Positions 20,062 through 29,065 of a stretch of DNA of 64,000 nt are shown here, one piece after another. The notes under the pieces are model-generated. The model did not search any database. It saw nothing but the letters and a program-made list of their open reading frames with translations, and was not told where the DNA came from. The position numbers and the translations under genes were made by a program. Numbering within the stretch: the stretch's first letter is position 1; every line of letters begins with the position of its first letter. Source of the DNA: Lachnospiraceae bacterium. Its GTDB lineage: Bacteria; Bacillota; Clostridia; Lachnospirales; Lachnospiraceae. The stretch covers positions 1,178,001-1,242,000 of the forward strand of contig JAJXRY010000001.1 of NCBI GenBank assembly GCA_021628825.1. The letters are read 5' to 3'.

Positions 20062-21517
20062 CTATTCATCTACGCTGTAGTTTGGTGCTTCTTTCGTAAT
20101 GTGAATGTCATGAGGATGGCTTTCCTTTAAGGATGCCGCAGAAATCTTCACAAATCTGCCGTTCTCCTTAAGCTCCTCAATGGTTCTGGTTCCACAATAT
20201 CCCATACCGGAACGAAGTCCACCCATAAGCTGGAATACCGTATCCTCTACGGTTCCCTTATAGGCAACACGTCCCTCTACACCTTCCGGTACAAGCTTCT
20301 TGGCATTTTCCTGGAAATAACGGTCCTTGCTTCCATTCTCCATCGCGGCGATGGATCCCATGCCACGATATACCTTGTATTTACGTCCCTGATATAATTC
20401 AAAGGTTCCCGGGGCTCTCATCACAGCCTGCGAAGATACTTCCCATCATACATACATTTCCGCCTGCGGCAATCGCCTTTGTCATATCTCCGGAATACTT
20501 GATACCACCATCTGCAATGATCGGAATACCATACTCCCTGGCAACTGCATAAGCATCCATAATTGCGGAAATCTGCGGCACACCGATACCTGCAACCACA
20601 CGGGTAGTACAGATGGAACCGGGTCCGATACCTACCTTAACGGCATCTGCACCTGCTTCAATTAATGCTCTGGTTCCTTCACCGGTTGCCACATTACCTG
20701 CGATAACCTGTACATCGGGATAAGCTTCCTTAATCATGCGTACACAACGCAATACATTCTCGGAATGTCCGTGTGCGCAGTCTAAGACAACCACATCCAC
20801 CTTTGCTTTCACAAGCTCGCTGACACGGTCTAAGACATTCGCCGTAATACCAACGGCTGCACCACAAAGCAGACGTCCCTGGTCATCCTTTGCGGATAAG
20901 GGATACTTGATCGTCTTTTCAATATCCTTAATGGTAATCAGGCCCTTTAAATTAAAATCTGCATCCACGATCGGAAGCTTTTCCTTACGGGCTTTGGCAA
21001 GAATCTTCTTTGCCTCTTCCAGGGTAATTCCTTCCGGTGCGGTAATCAGTCCTTCGGATGTCATGGATTCCTTGATCTTTTTTGTAAAGTCTGTTTCAAA
21101 CTTCAGATCACGGTTCGTAATGATACCAACCAGTTTACGCCCCTCTGTAATCGGCACACCGGATATACGGAACTTCGCCATTAAGGCATCCGCATCTGCC
21201 AGTGTATGTTCCGGGGACAGGGAAAACGGATCTGTGATGACTCCATTCTCAGATCTCTTCACCTTATCTACTTCCTCTGCCTGTGCCTCAATCGACATAT
21301 TCTTGTGGAAAATACCGATTCCACCCTGTCTTGCCATGGCAATCGCCATACGATTTTCTGTTACGGTATCCATGCCGGCACTCATCATCGGAATGTTGAG
21401 TTTGATCTTCTTTGTCAGCCATGTTGTTAAATCAACCTCATTTGGAACCACCTGGGAATAGGCGGGAACCAAAAGCACATCATCAAAGGTAATGCCTTCG
21501 CCAATAATCTGACCCAT
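20062..21517 (-). CDS. guaB: IMP dehydrogenase
   Basis: Catalyses the NAD-dependent oxidation of IMP to XMP, the committed step of GMP synthesis. The barrel begins GITFDDVLLVPAYSQVVP; two CBS domains lie near residues 95-205 (FRISGVPITEGRKLVGIITN and KARKEKLPIVDADFNLKGL). The catalytic cysteine is in GPGSICTTRVVAG, and the flap contains YRGMGSIAAM. About 484 residues is normal. The frame breaks at GGGAACC near 20412, where one extra A separates FAGCDE from SPGTFELYQG. Start ATG 21517 follows AGGAGG. Confidence 0.95.
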
Positions 21518-21571
21518 TTTTCTCCTCCTAGTTTGTAATTTCTGTTTCTAATACATTATCTGCGTTTATAT

Positions 21572-22080
21572 TTAATCCATAAACACCTTACGGGGTGCTA
21601 TGAATTGAATCGCCTTCACCATTTCCTGATTCGGCTCGAAAATCACCTTCTGCTTTCCATCATAATAAAAGACATAACGGTGATCCGGCTGCTGCTCCTC
21701 GCCGCTGCTGTAATCCACGGCCTTGTCCTGACGGTTCTTATAGTTATCCAGATGATAAGACTTGATCGGTGCCATTATTTCCATTTTTGCCCATATCAAA
21801 GGTTGCTACTTTTTTTACGTCTGCTTTTGGCAAGAACCTTGTCCACCGTCAGTTCCTTATCTACATAGAGATATTCATATTCCACATCTGCATTCATGGA
21901 AACAAAGTAAGCCCCCCACACCAATCACAATTGCTACAATAAAAAAAGTACCATATTAAAGGCAACCATGGCAAGCAGGCCGATCATTACTGTAAGAATA
22001 ATCAATAACATTTTTCACAAAAATTTCATTGCAACAGATGTCTTTCTCTTAACCATCCATTCTACATAAGTGTCATTCAT
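21572..22080 (-). CDS. DUF6106 family membrane protein (frame broken)
   Basis: A small protein of about 165 residues of unknown function, typical of Lachnospiraceae. It starts MNDTYVEWMVKRKTSVAMKF at ATG 22080 with GGGAGG upstream, followed by two hydrophobic segments (LLIILTVMIGLLAMVAFNMV and a second one), then a soluble tail with VEYEYLYVDKELTVDKVLAK, KMEIMAPIKSYHLDNYKN and a conserved-looking end IQFIAPRKVFMD. At least three indels break the frame between 22030 and 21780, in A, T and G runs. Family name is from memory. It is divergent from the gene at 22324. Confidence 0.7.
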
Positions 22081-22263
22081 TCCCCATACCTCCCAGTTAG
22101 TTCTGAATAGTTACACTCAATGATAGTATATTTTCGTGAAACTTGCAAGAGATCATTTTTTTGCTTTGACAGTTCAGCTACATCATTTTGTTCTGACAGT
22201 TCAGCCATGCTCATTCATAAGTTGCCGGGCTGATTGTTTACACAAATTTAATAATTGGGAACA

Positions 22264-22292
22264 TTGACTTCTGTCGGCAATCTGGATTAAGA
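22264..22292 (+). promoter_or_regulatory. Probable promoter of the 22324 gene
   Basis: TTGACT at 22264-22269 and TTAAGA at 22287-22292 are 17 bases apart. The intergenic region also holds a direct repeat TGACAGTTCAGC at 22167 and 22194. Confidence 0.5.
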
Positions 22293-22323
22293 TGATACAA
22301 GATGAAAAGGAGTGAACAAGTTT

Positions 22324-23181
22324 ATGTCAAATGCTCATAATAAAGACGGAAAATACCGCGGAATCATTGATGAGATCCGCGAACAGCAACGCAAAATGAA
22401 GGATATGACCTGGAAAGAACGCTTCGCGTATTACTGGGAATATTATAAGGTACACACCATTATAACAATCGTGGCCATCATTGCCATTGTCTGTACGGCC
22501 CGTACCCTTATAAATACCAAGGACTACTCGTTCTATGGTCTGATGTTAAATGCCTATTCACTGTCCTCTGATGTCATGTCCGATACCTTCAGTGAATATG
22601 CCGGAATTGACACCAACACCTATGACTGTTTCATGGATACCACTTCCACACTGACCTATGAAAATCCTACGGAATTCGATATGGCTACCATGCAGCGGAT
22701 TGTTGCTGTCGTACAGACGAAGGAGCTTGATGCCGTGATCTTCGATTCCCAGTGTTTTGACCAGTATGCCGTCAACCAGATTTTCTATGATCTGCGTGAG
22801 GTCCTGACTCCGGAACAGATTGAGAAGTATGAACCTTACTTTTATTATGTGGATATGGATATTGTCCGTGCACAGGAAGACGAAGATGTTATTGTCGACA
22901 CCGATGCCATTGCAGCCAAAGGAAACCTGACCCTCGAGGAAATCCACGAGCTTGCAGCTACCCGCATGGATCCCTCCACCATGGGCGATCCGGTTCCTGT
23001 CGGAATCGTCATGACGGATTCCCCCTTCGCCACTAAGTCGCATTCCTATGATGATCTGGTACCAGTATTCGGAATTTCCGTAACCACCCAGCGTCTCGAT
23101 ACAGCCCTGCAGTTCCTCGATTACCTGTGGGATGATACGATTGATTTTAGTCTTGCACACGACGAGGCCACCGCATATTAG
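22324..23181 (+). CDS. Single-pass membrane protein of unknown function
   Basis: Intact, 285 residues. A charged cytoplasmic N-terminus (GIIDEIREQQRKMKDMTWKE) precedes one membrane segment (IITIVAIIAIVCTARTLI), leaving a large extracellular domain rich in acidic and tyrosine residues. No catalytic motif is recognised. It recalls the clostridial family whose outer domain looks like a substrate-binding lobe, with AVIFDSQCFDQYAVNQIFYD. ATG 22324 is chosen because AAGGAG lies upstream; GTG 22312 would overlap it. Its own terminator follows at once, so it is monocistronic. Confidence 0.75.
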   Translation: MSNAHNKDGKYRGIIDEIREQQRKMKDMTWKERFAYYWEYYKVHTIITIVAIIAIVCTARTLINTKDYSFYGLMLNAYSLSSDVMSDTFSEYAGIDTNTYDCFMDTTSTLTYENPTEFDMATMQRIVAVVQTKELDAVIFDSQCFDQYAVNQIFYDLREVLTPEQIEKYEPYFYYVDMDIVRAQEDEDVIVDTDAIAAKGNLTLEEIHELAATRMDPSTMGDPVPVGIVMTDSPFATKSHSYDDLVPVFGISVTTQRLDTALQFLDYLWDDTIDFSLAHDEATAY

Positions 23182-23193
23182 TCAGAACTAAAA

Positions 23194-23236
23194 ACAGTTA
23201 CCTGACGGAACCTTTCCGCACAGGTAACTGTTTTTT
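23194..23236. terminator. Intrinsic terminator, probably bidirectional
   Basis: ACAGTTACCTG pairs with CAGGTAACTGT over 11 bases around a 16-base loop, followed by T6. It serves the 22324 gene and overlaps the end of the convergent methyltransferase gene. Confidence 0.85.
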
Positions 23237-24038
23237 AATTCCTACAAATCTTCTGGTACAAATCCAGCACATAGGTTGCCCGAACCACGATTTTATTTCC
23301 ATGTTTCATAATGGCATCCCGTATTCCTGAAAAGAATGCATCTCTGCTTGAATCTTTTTATTGTAATCAGATCCGCATTAGTTTTTGATATACTCTATGA
23401 AACCTTGTGCAGTATAACTTCTTTTCCCCCATAAAATTTATATTCTCCCAAATAGGTAGATCCATAGGATTTCCCATTTTTTTATAGTCAAATTTACAGG
23501 TATAAGGAATATCTACTTCATAACAGGTATCGTATACCTTCTGTATATCATCGTATAGATCAGCATTAGCACTCTTGTAATCATCCAGCATCCGGAACAT
23601 TGCAAGATAGCCTTTATTTTTTTCAGGATTTCATAACACTTACGATAAGCAAGATCTTCCTTAATCCACTGAATGGTTGCTGCAGAATATACCAGATCAA
23701 AAATAATCCGGAGCAAACAAATGTGTTTCAAAATCATCATGGACCATTTTAAAATTCTTATAACTCCCATACTTCTTTTTGCATTGCTTCAGCCAGATTT
23801 TCTCCAAGCTCAATTGCCGTATAATCGCAGCCGGACTGAATCGCAAAAATCTGATGCCTGTCCGGTTCCTGGTCCGATCTCCAGACATTTTTTTGCCTGC
23901 CTTTAATTCACAGGTAGTTCGAATATACTCAAATAATTCCTCTGAATACCGCTCTCTCCACTCATCAAACTGCTCAGTAATCGTATCAAAAACAAGCCTC
24001 TTGTCTTCCGGATATTTATCCCCTGACATTTTCCCCAT
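23235..24038 (-). CDS. Class I SAM-dependent methyltransferase (frame broken)
   Basis: Pieces in different frames join into one methyltransferase. The N-terminus is DKRLVFDTITEQFDEWRERY, a nucleotide-binding region follows with YTAIELGENLAEA, then NFKMVHDDFETHLF, YSAATIQWIKED and YEILKKGG, and a C-terminal region FDYKKMGNPMDLPIWENINF ending RATYVLDLYQKICRN at 23235. The region near 23880 that should hold the glycine-rich SAM loop is split by indels. At least five breaks are needed, more than in most neighbours, so either this stretch is of poor quality or the gene has decayed. ATG 24038 follows GGAGAAGGTA. Substrate unknown. Confidence 0.7.
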
Positions 24039-24145
24039 TACCTTCTCCTCTCCATTCTATTCATAATCAATTAAAAAAATACTTTCGCCTTACACTATGT
24101 ATAATTTATAGTTTTTCAGTATACAGTCTCTACCACAGGCTTAAG

Positions 24146-24288
24146 CCGGCACAAAAAATAATGCCTCTGACCTTATGCAGGAATTTAGAAGTTCTTCTAT
24201 TCCGCGGTCCATTCCAGTTTCCTACAACGAAATAGTTAGAACTTCTTAATTCCGAAATTCAGGCCAGAGGCAGATTTTTCTGTGCCGG
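24146..24288. repeat. Long imperfect inverted repeat (hairpin) downstream of lysC
   Basis: Arms of about 54 bases, beginning CCGGCACA on the left and ending TGTGCCGG on the right, are largely complementary, with shared blocks GCCTCTG, GGAAT and AGAAGTTCT. The loop is about 33 bases. No T-run follows either arm, so it is not a standard terminator. It fills most of the 300-base gap between lysC and the methyltransferase and contains no gene. Confidence 0.65.
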
Positions 24289-24339
24289 TCAGTCAGCCAG
24301 ACTACAACTTATCTGACACACTTCCGATTCTGAGTATTC

Positions 24340-25661
24340 CTATAATCTCGCCAATACAAAGATATCATAAATCGCCTTAATGGCAGTCTCAAAATCTTCA
24401 TTTTTCACACCGATAATGATATTCAGCTCACTGGAGCCCTGATCGATCATCTTGACATTGACATTGGCATGTGCCAGTGCGGAGAAAATTCTTCCTGCGG
24501 TTCCTCTTGTGGATTTCATGCCGCGTCCAACGACTGCAATCAATGCCAGATCTGCTTCGATATCGATGCTGTCCGGATCTGCCAGACGGTGAATGGCAGA
24601 AACAACCTTCTGCTCCTTATCCATAAATTCATCCTGATGAACAAATACTGTCATGGTATCAATACCCGAAGGTACATGCTCAAAGGAAATTCCATAATCT
24701 TCAAACGCCTGTAACACCTTACGTCCGAATCCGATCTCCGAATTCATCATTGCCTTATCAATGTTTACCGCACAGAAGCCCTTCTTACCGGCAATACCGG
24801 TCACCACATATTTGCACTTCTGACAGGTGCTTTCCACAATCCAGGTGCCTTCATCCTGCGGACGGTTGGTATTCCGGATATTGATTGGAATGCCTTCACG
24901 GCGTACCGGGAAAATGGCATCCTCATGAAGCACGCTTGCACCCATGTAAGACAGCTCGCGGAGTTCACGGTAGGTAATGGTATCAATTCTTTCCGGATTT
25001 TCAATGATTCTCGGATCTGCAATCAGAAATCCCGAAACATCTGTCCAGTTCTCATAGACATCAGCCTTGACTGCTCTTGCCACGATGGATCCGGTAATAT
25101 CGGAGCCGCCTCTGGAAAAGGTCTTTACGGTTCCATCCGCATAAGCTCCATAGAAGCCCGGAATAACCGCATTGTCCACATCCTTCAGACGTTCCTTTAA
25201 AATATCATTGGTGGTTTCTGAATCAAAATCACCGTTCTCATCAAAACGAATCACTTCTGCAGCATCAATAAACGGAAAGCCAAGATAATCTGCCATAATA
25301 ATACTATTCAGATATTCCCCTCTGGAAGCGGCATAATTTACTCCGGCTTTCTTTTTGAAGTTCTCTGCAATAGTCTTAAACTCTTCCTTTAAGGACAGTG
25401 TCAGGGAAAGGCCATCAATGATCTCCTGATAGCGTTCCTCAATAGCCTGAAGCTCCCTCTTAAAATCCTTGTCATTCTCTGCAAGCTCATAACAGCCATA
25501 AAGCATATCGGTTACCTTGGTGTCCCCTGAAAACCGCTTTCCCGGAGCCGAAGGTATAACATACCGGCGCTCTTTGTCTGCATGGATAATGTCCCCGACC
25601 TTGCGGAACTGCTCCGCACTCGCCAGTGAACTTCCTCCGAATTTTTACTACCTTTTTTCAT
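24340..25661 (-). CDS. lysC: Aspartate kinase
   Basis: Phosphorylates aspartate, the first step to lysine, threonine and methionine. After correction the N-terminus reads KVVKFGGSSLASAEQF, the kinase signature. Also seen are FSRGGSDITGSI, a catalytic-domain motif, and LSYMGASVLHEDAIFPV. Two C-terminal ACT domains include VVGRGMKSTRGTAGRIFSAL and VNVKMIDQGSSELNIIIGV, implying allosteric feedback control. ATG 25661 follows GAGGAG. Two breaks lie in A runs near 25655 and 25643, so the protein otherwise appears to start internally. It lies 22 bases after apgM in the hom-apgM-lysC cluster. Confidence 0.94.
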
Positions 25662-25682
25662 AACTGCAATCTCCTCATCTGC

Positions 25683-26891
25683 CTACTGTTCTAATAATTT
25701 ATTCATCATTTCATGACCATGCGCCACAAAGTTTCCGCTCTGTGCGGCTTCTTCTTCATTGTAATTCCAGGTATGGTCTTCCTTCTTTGTGGAATCAAAC
25801 AGAAGATACGGTACACTGTCTGCGGTATGAGTGCGCAGACGGATCGGGGTCGGATGATCCGGCATCACTAAAAGGCGATAGTCCACGCCTTCCTTATCCA
25901 GCTCTTGCGTAAGAGGTCCGATCACTCTCTGGTCGAGATATTCAATTGCCTTCACCTTACGCTCCACGCTTCCCTGATGCCCCATTTCGTCCGGTGCTTC
26001 CACATGGATATAGGCAAAGTCATATCCATCATGCAGTGCATCAATCGCAGCCTGTGTCTTTCCTTCATAGTTGGTATTTAATCCGCCGTTTGCACCCTCG
26101 ACATGGGCAACGCCCATCTTTGCACCGACAGCGATTCCCTTTAACAGGTCTACGGCAGAAATCATCATACCCTTTTTGCCATATTTTTCTTCAAAAGGCG
26201 CAAGGCTCGGTCTGGTACCTGCGCCCCAGAACCAGCAGCAGTTTGCCGGGTTCAGTCCCTTTTTCTTACGTTCCACATTAAGCGGATGATCCTTTAAGAT
26301 CTCATAGCTTCTCTTCATCATATAAAGAAGGTGCTCATCGGTCGGAAGATACTGGCCGATCACCTGATCTAAGACATCATGCGGCTGGGTTAAATCAAGC
26401 ACCCTGCCCTGATTCCAGATCAGGCAGTGACGATAACTGGTTCCTACATAGAACTGATAGGTTTCATTCTCTAATTCCTTCTTTACTTCGTTTAGTAAAA
26501 CCGCACAATCTTCCGTGCTGATTTCTCCGGAGCTGTGGTCAATGATTTTCTGCTCTTCAAACGGAACATCGTCCTCAGAAATGGTTACAATGTTGCAGCG
26601 AAGTGCAATGTCGGTATCCTTCATCGGAACACCTATGCTTAAGGCCTCTAACGGAGAACGCCCCGAATAATAAATCTTCGGATCATAACCCAATACTGAA
26701 AGATTCGCGGTATCGCTCCCCGGCTTCATGCCCTCAGGAATCGTATGAACCATACCGATTTCAGATAATTTGCTTAAACGATCCAGGGCAGGAGTACTGG
26801 CATATGCAATCGGTGTCTTACCTCCAAGGCTCTCAATCGGCTCATCTGCCATGCCATCGCCCAGTACTACAATATATTTCTTTTCACTCAT
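25683..26891 (-). CDS. apgM-type phosphoglycerate mutase homologue, proposed homoserine kinase
   Basis: Intact, about 402 residues, alkaline-phosphatase superfamily. Metal-binding motifs: IVVLGDGMADEP near the N-terminus, GSDTANLSVLGYDP with the active-site serine or threonine region, HVEAPDEMGHQGS and VMPDHPTPIRLRTHT near the end. By sequence it belongs to the archaeal-type cofactor-independent phosphoglycerate mutases. A subset of this family found beside homoserine dehydrogenase in bacteria without ThrB is known as the proposed homoserine kinase; the position here between hom and lysC fits that subset. ATG 26891 follows AGGAG. Biochemical role is inferred from context. Confidence 0.85.
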   Translation of the reverse strand: MSEKKYIVVLGDGMADEPIESLGGKTPIAYASTPALDRLSKLSEIGMVHTIPEGMKPGSDTANLSVLGYDPKIYYSGRSPLEALSIGVPMKDTDIALRCNIVTISEDDVPFEEQKIIDHSSGEISTEDCAVLLNEVKKELENETYQFYVGTSYRHCLIWNQGRVLDLTQPHDVLDQVIGQYLPTDEHLLYMMKRSYEILKDHPLNVERKKKGLNPANCCWFWGAGTRPSLAPFEEKYGKKGMMISAVDLLKGIAVGAKMGVAHVEGANGGLNTNYEGKTQAAIDALHDGYDFAYIHVEAPDEMGHQGSVERKVKAIEYLDQRVIGPLTQELDKEGVDYRLLVMPDHPTPIRLRTHTADSVPYLLFDSTKKEDHTWNYNEEEAAQSGNFVAHGHEMMNKLLEQ

Positions 26892-26944
26892 GGTGATTCT
26901 CCTCTTTTCTATTTCTGCATGAATTTCATTTCGCCTTGCCATTC

Positions 26945-27059
26945 ATAAGTTGCCTGACAAGCCGGCAACTTATTTCATGTCGGGCTTTCGCCCTATAGAA
27001 ATCATTATACCAAAAGCCCTTAGCGAGCAAGCTCACACGGCTTTTGTACAATGATTTCT
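26945..27059. repeat. Cluster of three hairpins between hom and apgM
   Basis: On the minus strand: AGAAATCATT pairs with AATGATTTCT enclosing CAAAAGCC with GGCTTTTG (26997-27059); then GGGC-GAAA-GCCC, a GNRA-type tetraloop hairpin; then ATAAGTTGCC with GGCAACTTAT (26945-26972). No open frame of note. The motif CATTCATAAGTTGCC recurs near 22213, so this may be a repeat family and not a gene-specific leader. Confidence 0.6.
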
Positions 27060-27073
27060 GCATGGCTCAATGC

Positions 27074-28276
27074 TTACGCAAAACGAATCCGGCTGATCAC
27101 TCCGACCTTTTCAGCTTTTTCATTGAATTCCTTTTCGCTCATGCGTCCGGTTACAAAAGCGAACTCTCCGTCCACTCCTGCCGTAACCTCTTTCACGTCT
27201 CCAAAGGTCTCTTTTGCTTCCTGTTCTTTTGCTTTCTCTACACGTACAAAGAAAGCACGCTCTACTTCGTCCACATTTGTCAGCTTCACATCCTCTGCAT
27301 CCCAGAAGCAGGTAATGATCTTTCCAATATGTCTTGCGCAGTCTACGACATCCGACACAACCGCACTCGCTGTCGGAAGCTTGCCTGCGCCTCTTCCGTA
27401 ATACATGGAATCGCCAAGCATGTTGCCATGCACACAGACGGCATTAAACACATCATTTACCATGGATAACGGATGGCTCTTCGAAATGAGGAACGGAGAA
27501 ACCATGGCATAAAGTCCGCCATTCTCTTCCTTTGCAAGCCCAAGCAATTTAATGGTGCAGTCCATCACCTTCGCATATTTAAAATCGTCTGCGGTAATTT
27601 TGGTAATTCCTTCGGTGTAAATATCCTGATAACGGACATTCTTACCACACATTAAGGAAGAGAGAATCGCGATCTTACGGCAGGCATCGTAGCCTTCGAT
27701 ATCAGCCTCCGGATTGCGTTCTGCATAGCCCTTTTCCTGTGCTTCCTTCAACACCTCTTCAAATGCAGCACCCTCGCGCTCCATCTTGGTTAAAATATAG
27801 TTCGTCGTACCATTTAAAATACCGGAAATGGCATCAATCTTCTCTGCGGTAAGTGAATAATTCAAAGGACGGATAATCGGAATGCCACCACCGACACTTG
27901 CCTCAAACAGATAGTTGCAGGTATGCTCATGTGCGATCTGAATCAATTCCGGTCCGTGTGTCGCTACCAGCTCCTTATTGGAGGTACATACACTCTTACC
28001 GCTCATGAGGGCGCGCTTCGTAAACTCATAAGCCGGCTTTTAAGCCTCCCATGGTTTCACAGATAATCTGTACCTCAGGATCATTCAGAATCACTTCTAC
28101 ATCATGGACAATCCTGTCTTCATACGGATCTCCCGGAAAATCCCTGAAGATCCAGAATATATTTAATATTCAGCGCTTCGTTTGACTTCTTGTTGATCTC
28201 TTCCTTGTTCTTTTCAATTACCTCAACGACACCGCTTCCCTACGGTACCGTATCCCATTACTGCTACCTGAATCAT
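27074..28276 (-). CDS. hom: Homoserine dehydrogenase
   Basis: Reduces aspartate semialdehyde to homoserine with NAD(P)H. The N-terminus, after correction, is MIQVAVMGYGTVGSGVVEVI, a Rossmann GxGxxG; the catalytic core has VCTSNKELVA, FEASVGGGIPIIRPL, GILNGTTNYILTKM and ERNPEADIEGYDACRK. About 400 residues; a C-terminal stretch has ACT-like character. Three breaks lie near 28236, 28148 and 28043. ATG 28276 follows AAAGGAGACGAAAC. It is the second gene of an ACT-hom-apgM-lysC cluster, so homoserine and threonine supply are probably set here. Confidence 0.93.
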
Positions 28277-28334
28277 GTTTCGTCTCCTTTGTTTTTCCTT
28301 CTTTATTTCCCTATCCGTTTCCGGATCTGTCTGC

Positions 28335-28772
28335 TTACTCCTGTGCAAGGATCTTTACGTTCCGGACACCCCTGTGCTTTCCCATCGTTTCAAGCATCTC
28401 TGAAATGTCTCTGGTTGTTTCAAGCACCTGGACACTCAGGCTTAAGGATGCCACGCCGTAAATCGGAATACTCTGATGAATGGTTAGGATATTTGCTCCG
28501 AATTCGGCAATCACCTTTAACACATCGGAGAGAATTCCAGGCTCATCCTCCATCTGGAAGGTCAGCGTAATCGTCGTTCCCTGCGCATTATCATGGAATT
28601 CGAAAATATCCTCCTTGTACTTATAAAAGGAACTCCGGCTGATTCCGACTGCCTCTGTAGCCTCATTCACCGACACCGCCTTACCGGAATCAATCAGCTT
28701 CTTCGCCTGTACAACCTTAAGAAGCACCTCCGGAACGGCCTGTTCCTTCACAACATAATATCTGCTTCCCAT
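28335..28772 (-). CDS. UPF0735-type ACT domain regulator (PheB-like)
   Basis: Intact, 145 residues. ATG 28772 follows AGGAGAAGAT; longer frames to 29111 lack a site. An N-terminal helix-turn-helix (AVSVNEATEAVGISRSSFYK) is followed by one ACT domain with DEPGILSDVLKVIAEFGANI and LTIHQSIPIYGVASLSLSVQ. ACT domains bind amino acids. Its place 58 bases upstream of hom suggests an amino-acid-sensing regulator for the cluster; in other clostridia it sits in this same context. DNA binding is inferred from the helix-turn-helix only. Confidence 0.88.
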   Translation of the reverse strand: MGSRYYVVKEQAVPEVLLKVVQAKKLIDSGKAVSVNEATEAVGISRSSFYKYKEDIFEFHDNAQGTTITLTFQMEDEPGILSDVLKVIAEFGANILTIHQSIPIYGVASLSLSVQVLETTRDISEMLETMGKHRGVRNVKILAQE

Positions 28773-28982
28773 ATCTTCTCCTGTCTTTCGTCCCCAACCA
28801 GCGTACACTTGTCTTTGATTGTCTTTGTACAAAAGACACATGTGCGTCACCGAAAGATATTCTATCACACCTTTTTCCGAAGTGCAAGGTAAAAGATGTA
28901 AAAGAAGACAAAGAAAAAAAGCACTTTTTTTGTACATAATCACAAGAAAGTGCTTTTCATCATTTTCTAACATCCATAAACC

Positions 28983-29045
28983 GTAACTATTCACAAGCAT
29001 GCAAAACCGCTTCCTGTGAATGCCTGCATCAGGCAGAATCGTTAC
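28983..29045. repeat. Small inverted repeat, 63-base member of the GTAAC family
   Basis: GTAACTATTC at the left and GAATCGTTAC at the right are inverted ends; the interior CAAGCATGCAAAAC resembles the left part of the 48301 element. It lies in the gap between gatB and the ACT gene. Confidence 0.65.
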
Positions 29046-29065
29046 CATAAATCTTAAACACCGGC

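Noticed and set aside
20736..21461. A 241-residue plus-strand frame opposite guaB
   Set aside because: guaB is certain on the other strand; this is a mirror frame without a ribosome site or domain.
22558..23160. A 200-residue minus-strand frame opposite the 22324 gene
   Set aside because: The plus-strand gene has a start site, a membrane segment and its own terminator; the opposite frame has none.
24146..24288. T-box or riboswitch for lysC
   Set aside because: The element lies downstream of lysC, not upstream, and no T-box motif or lysine-riboswitch core is seen.
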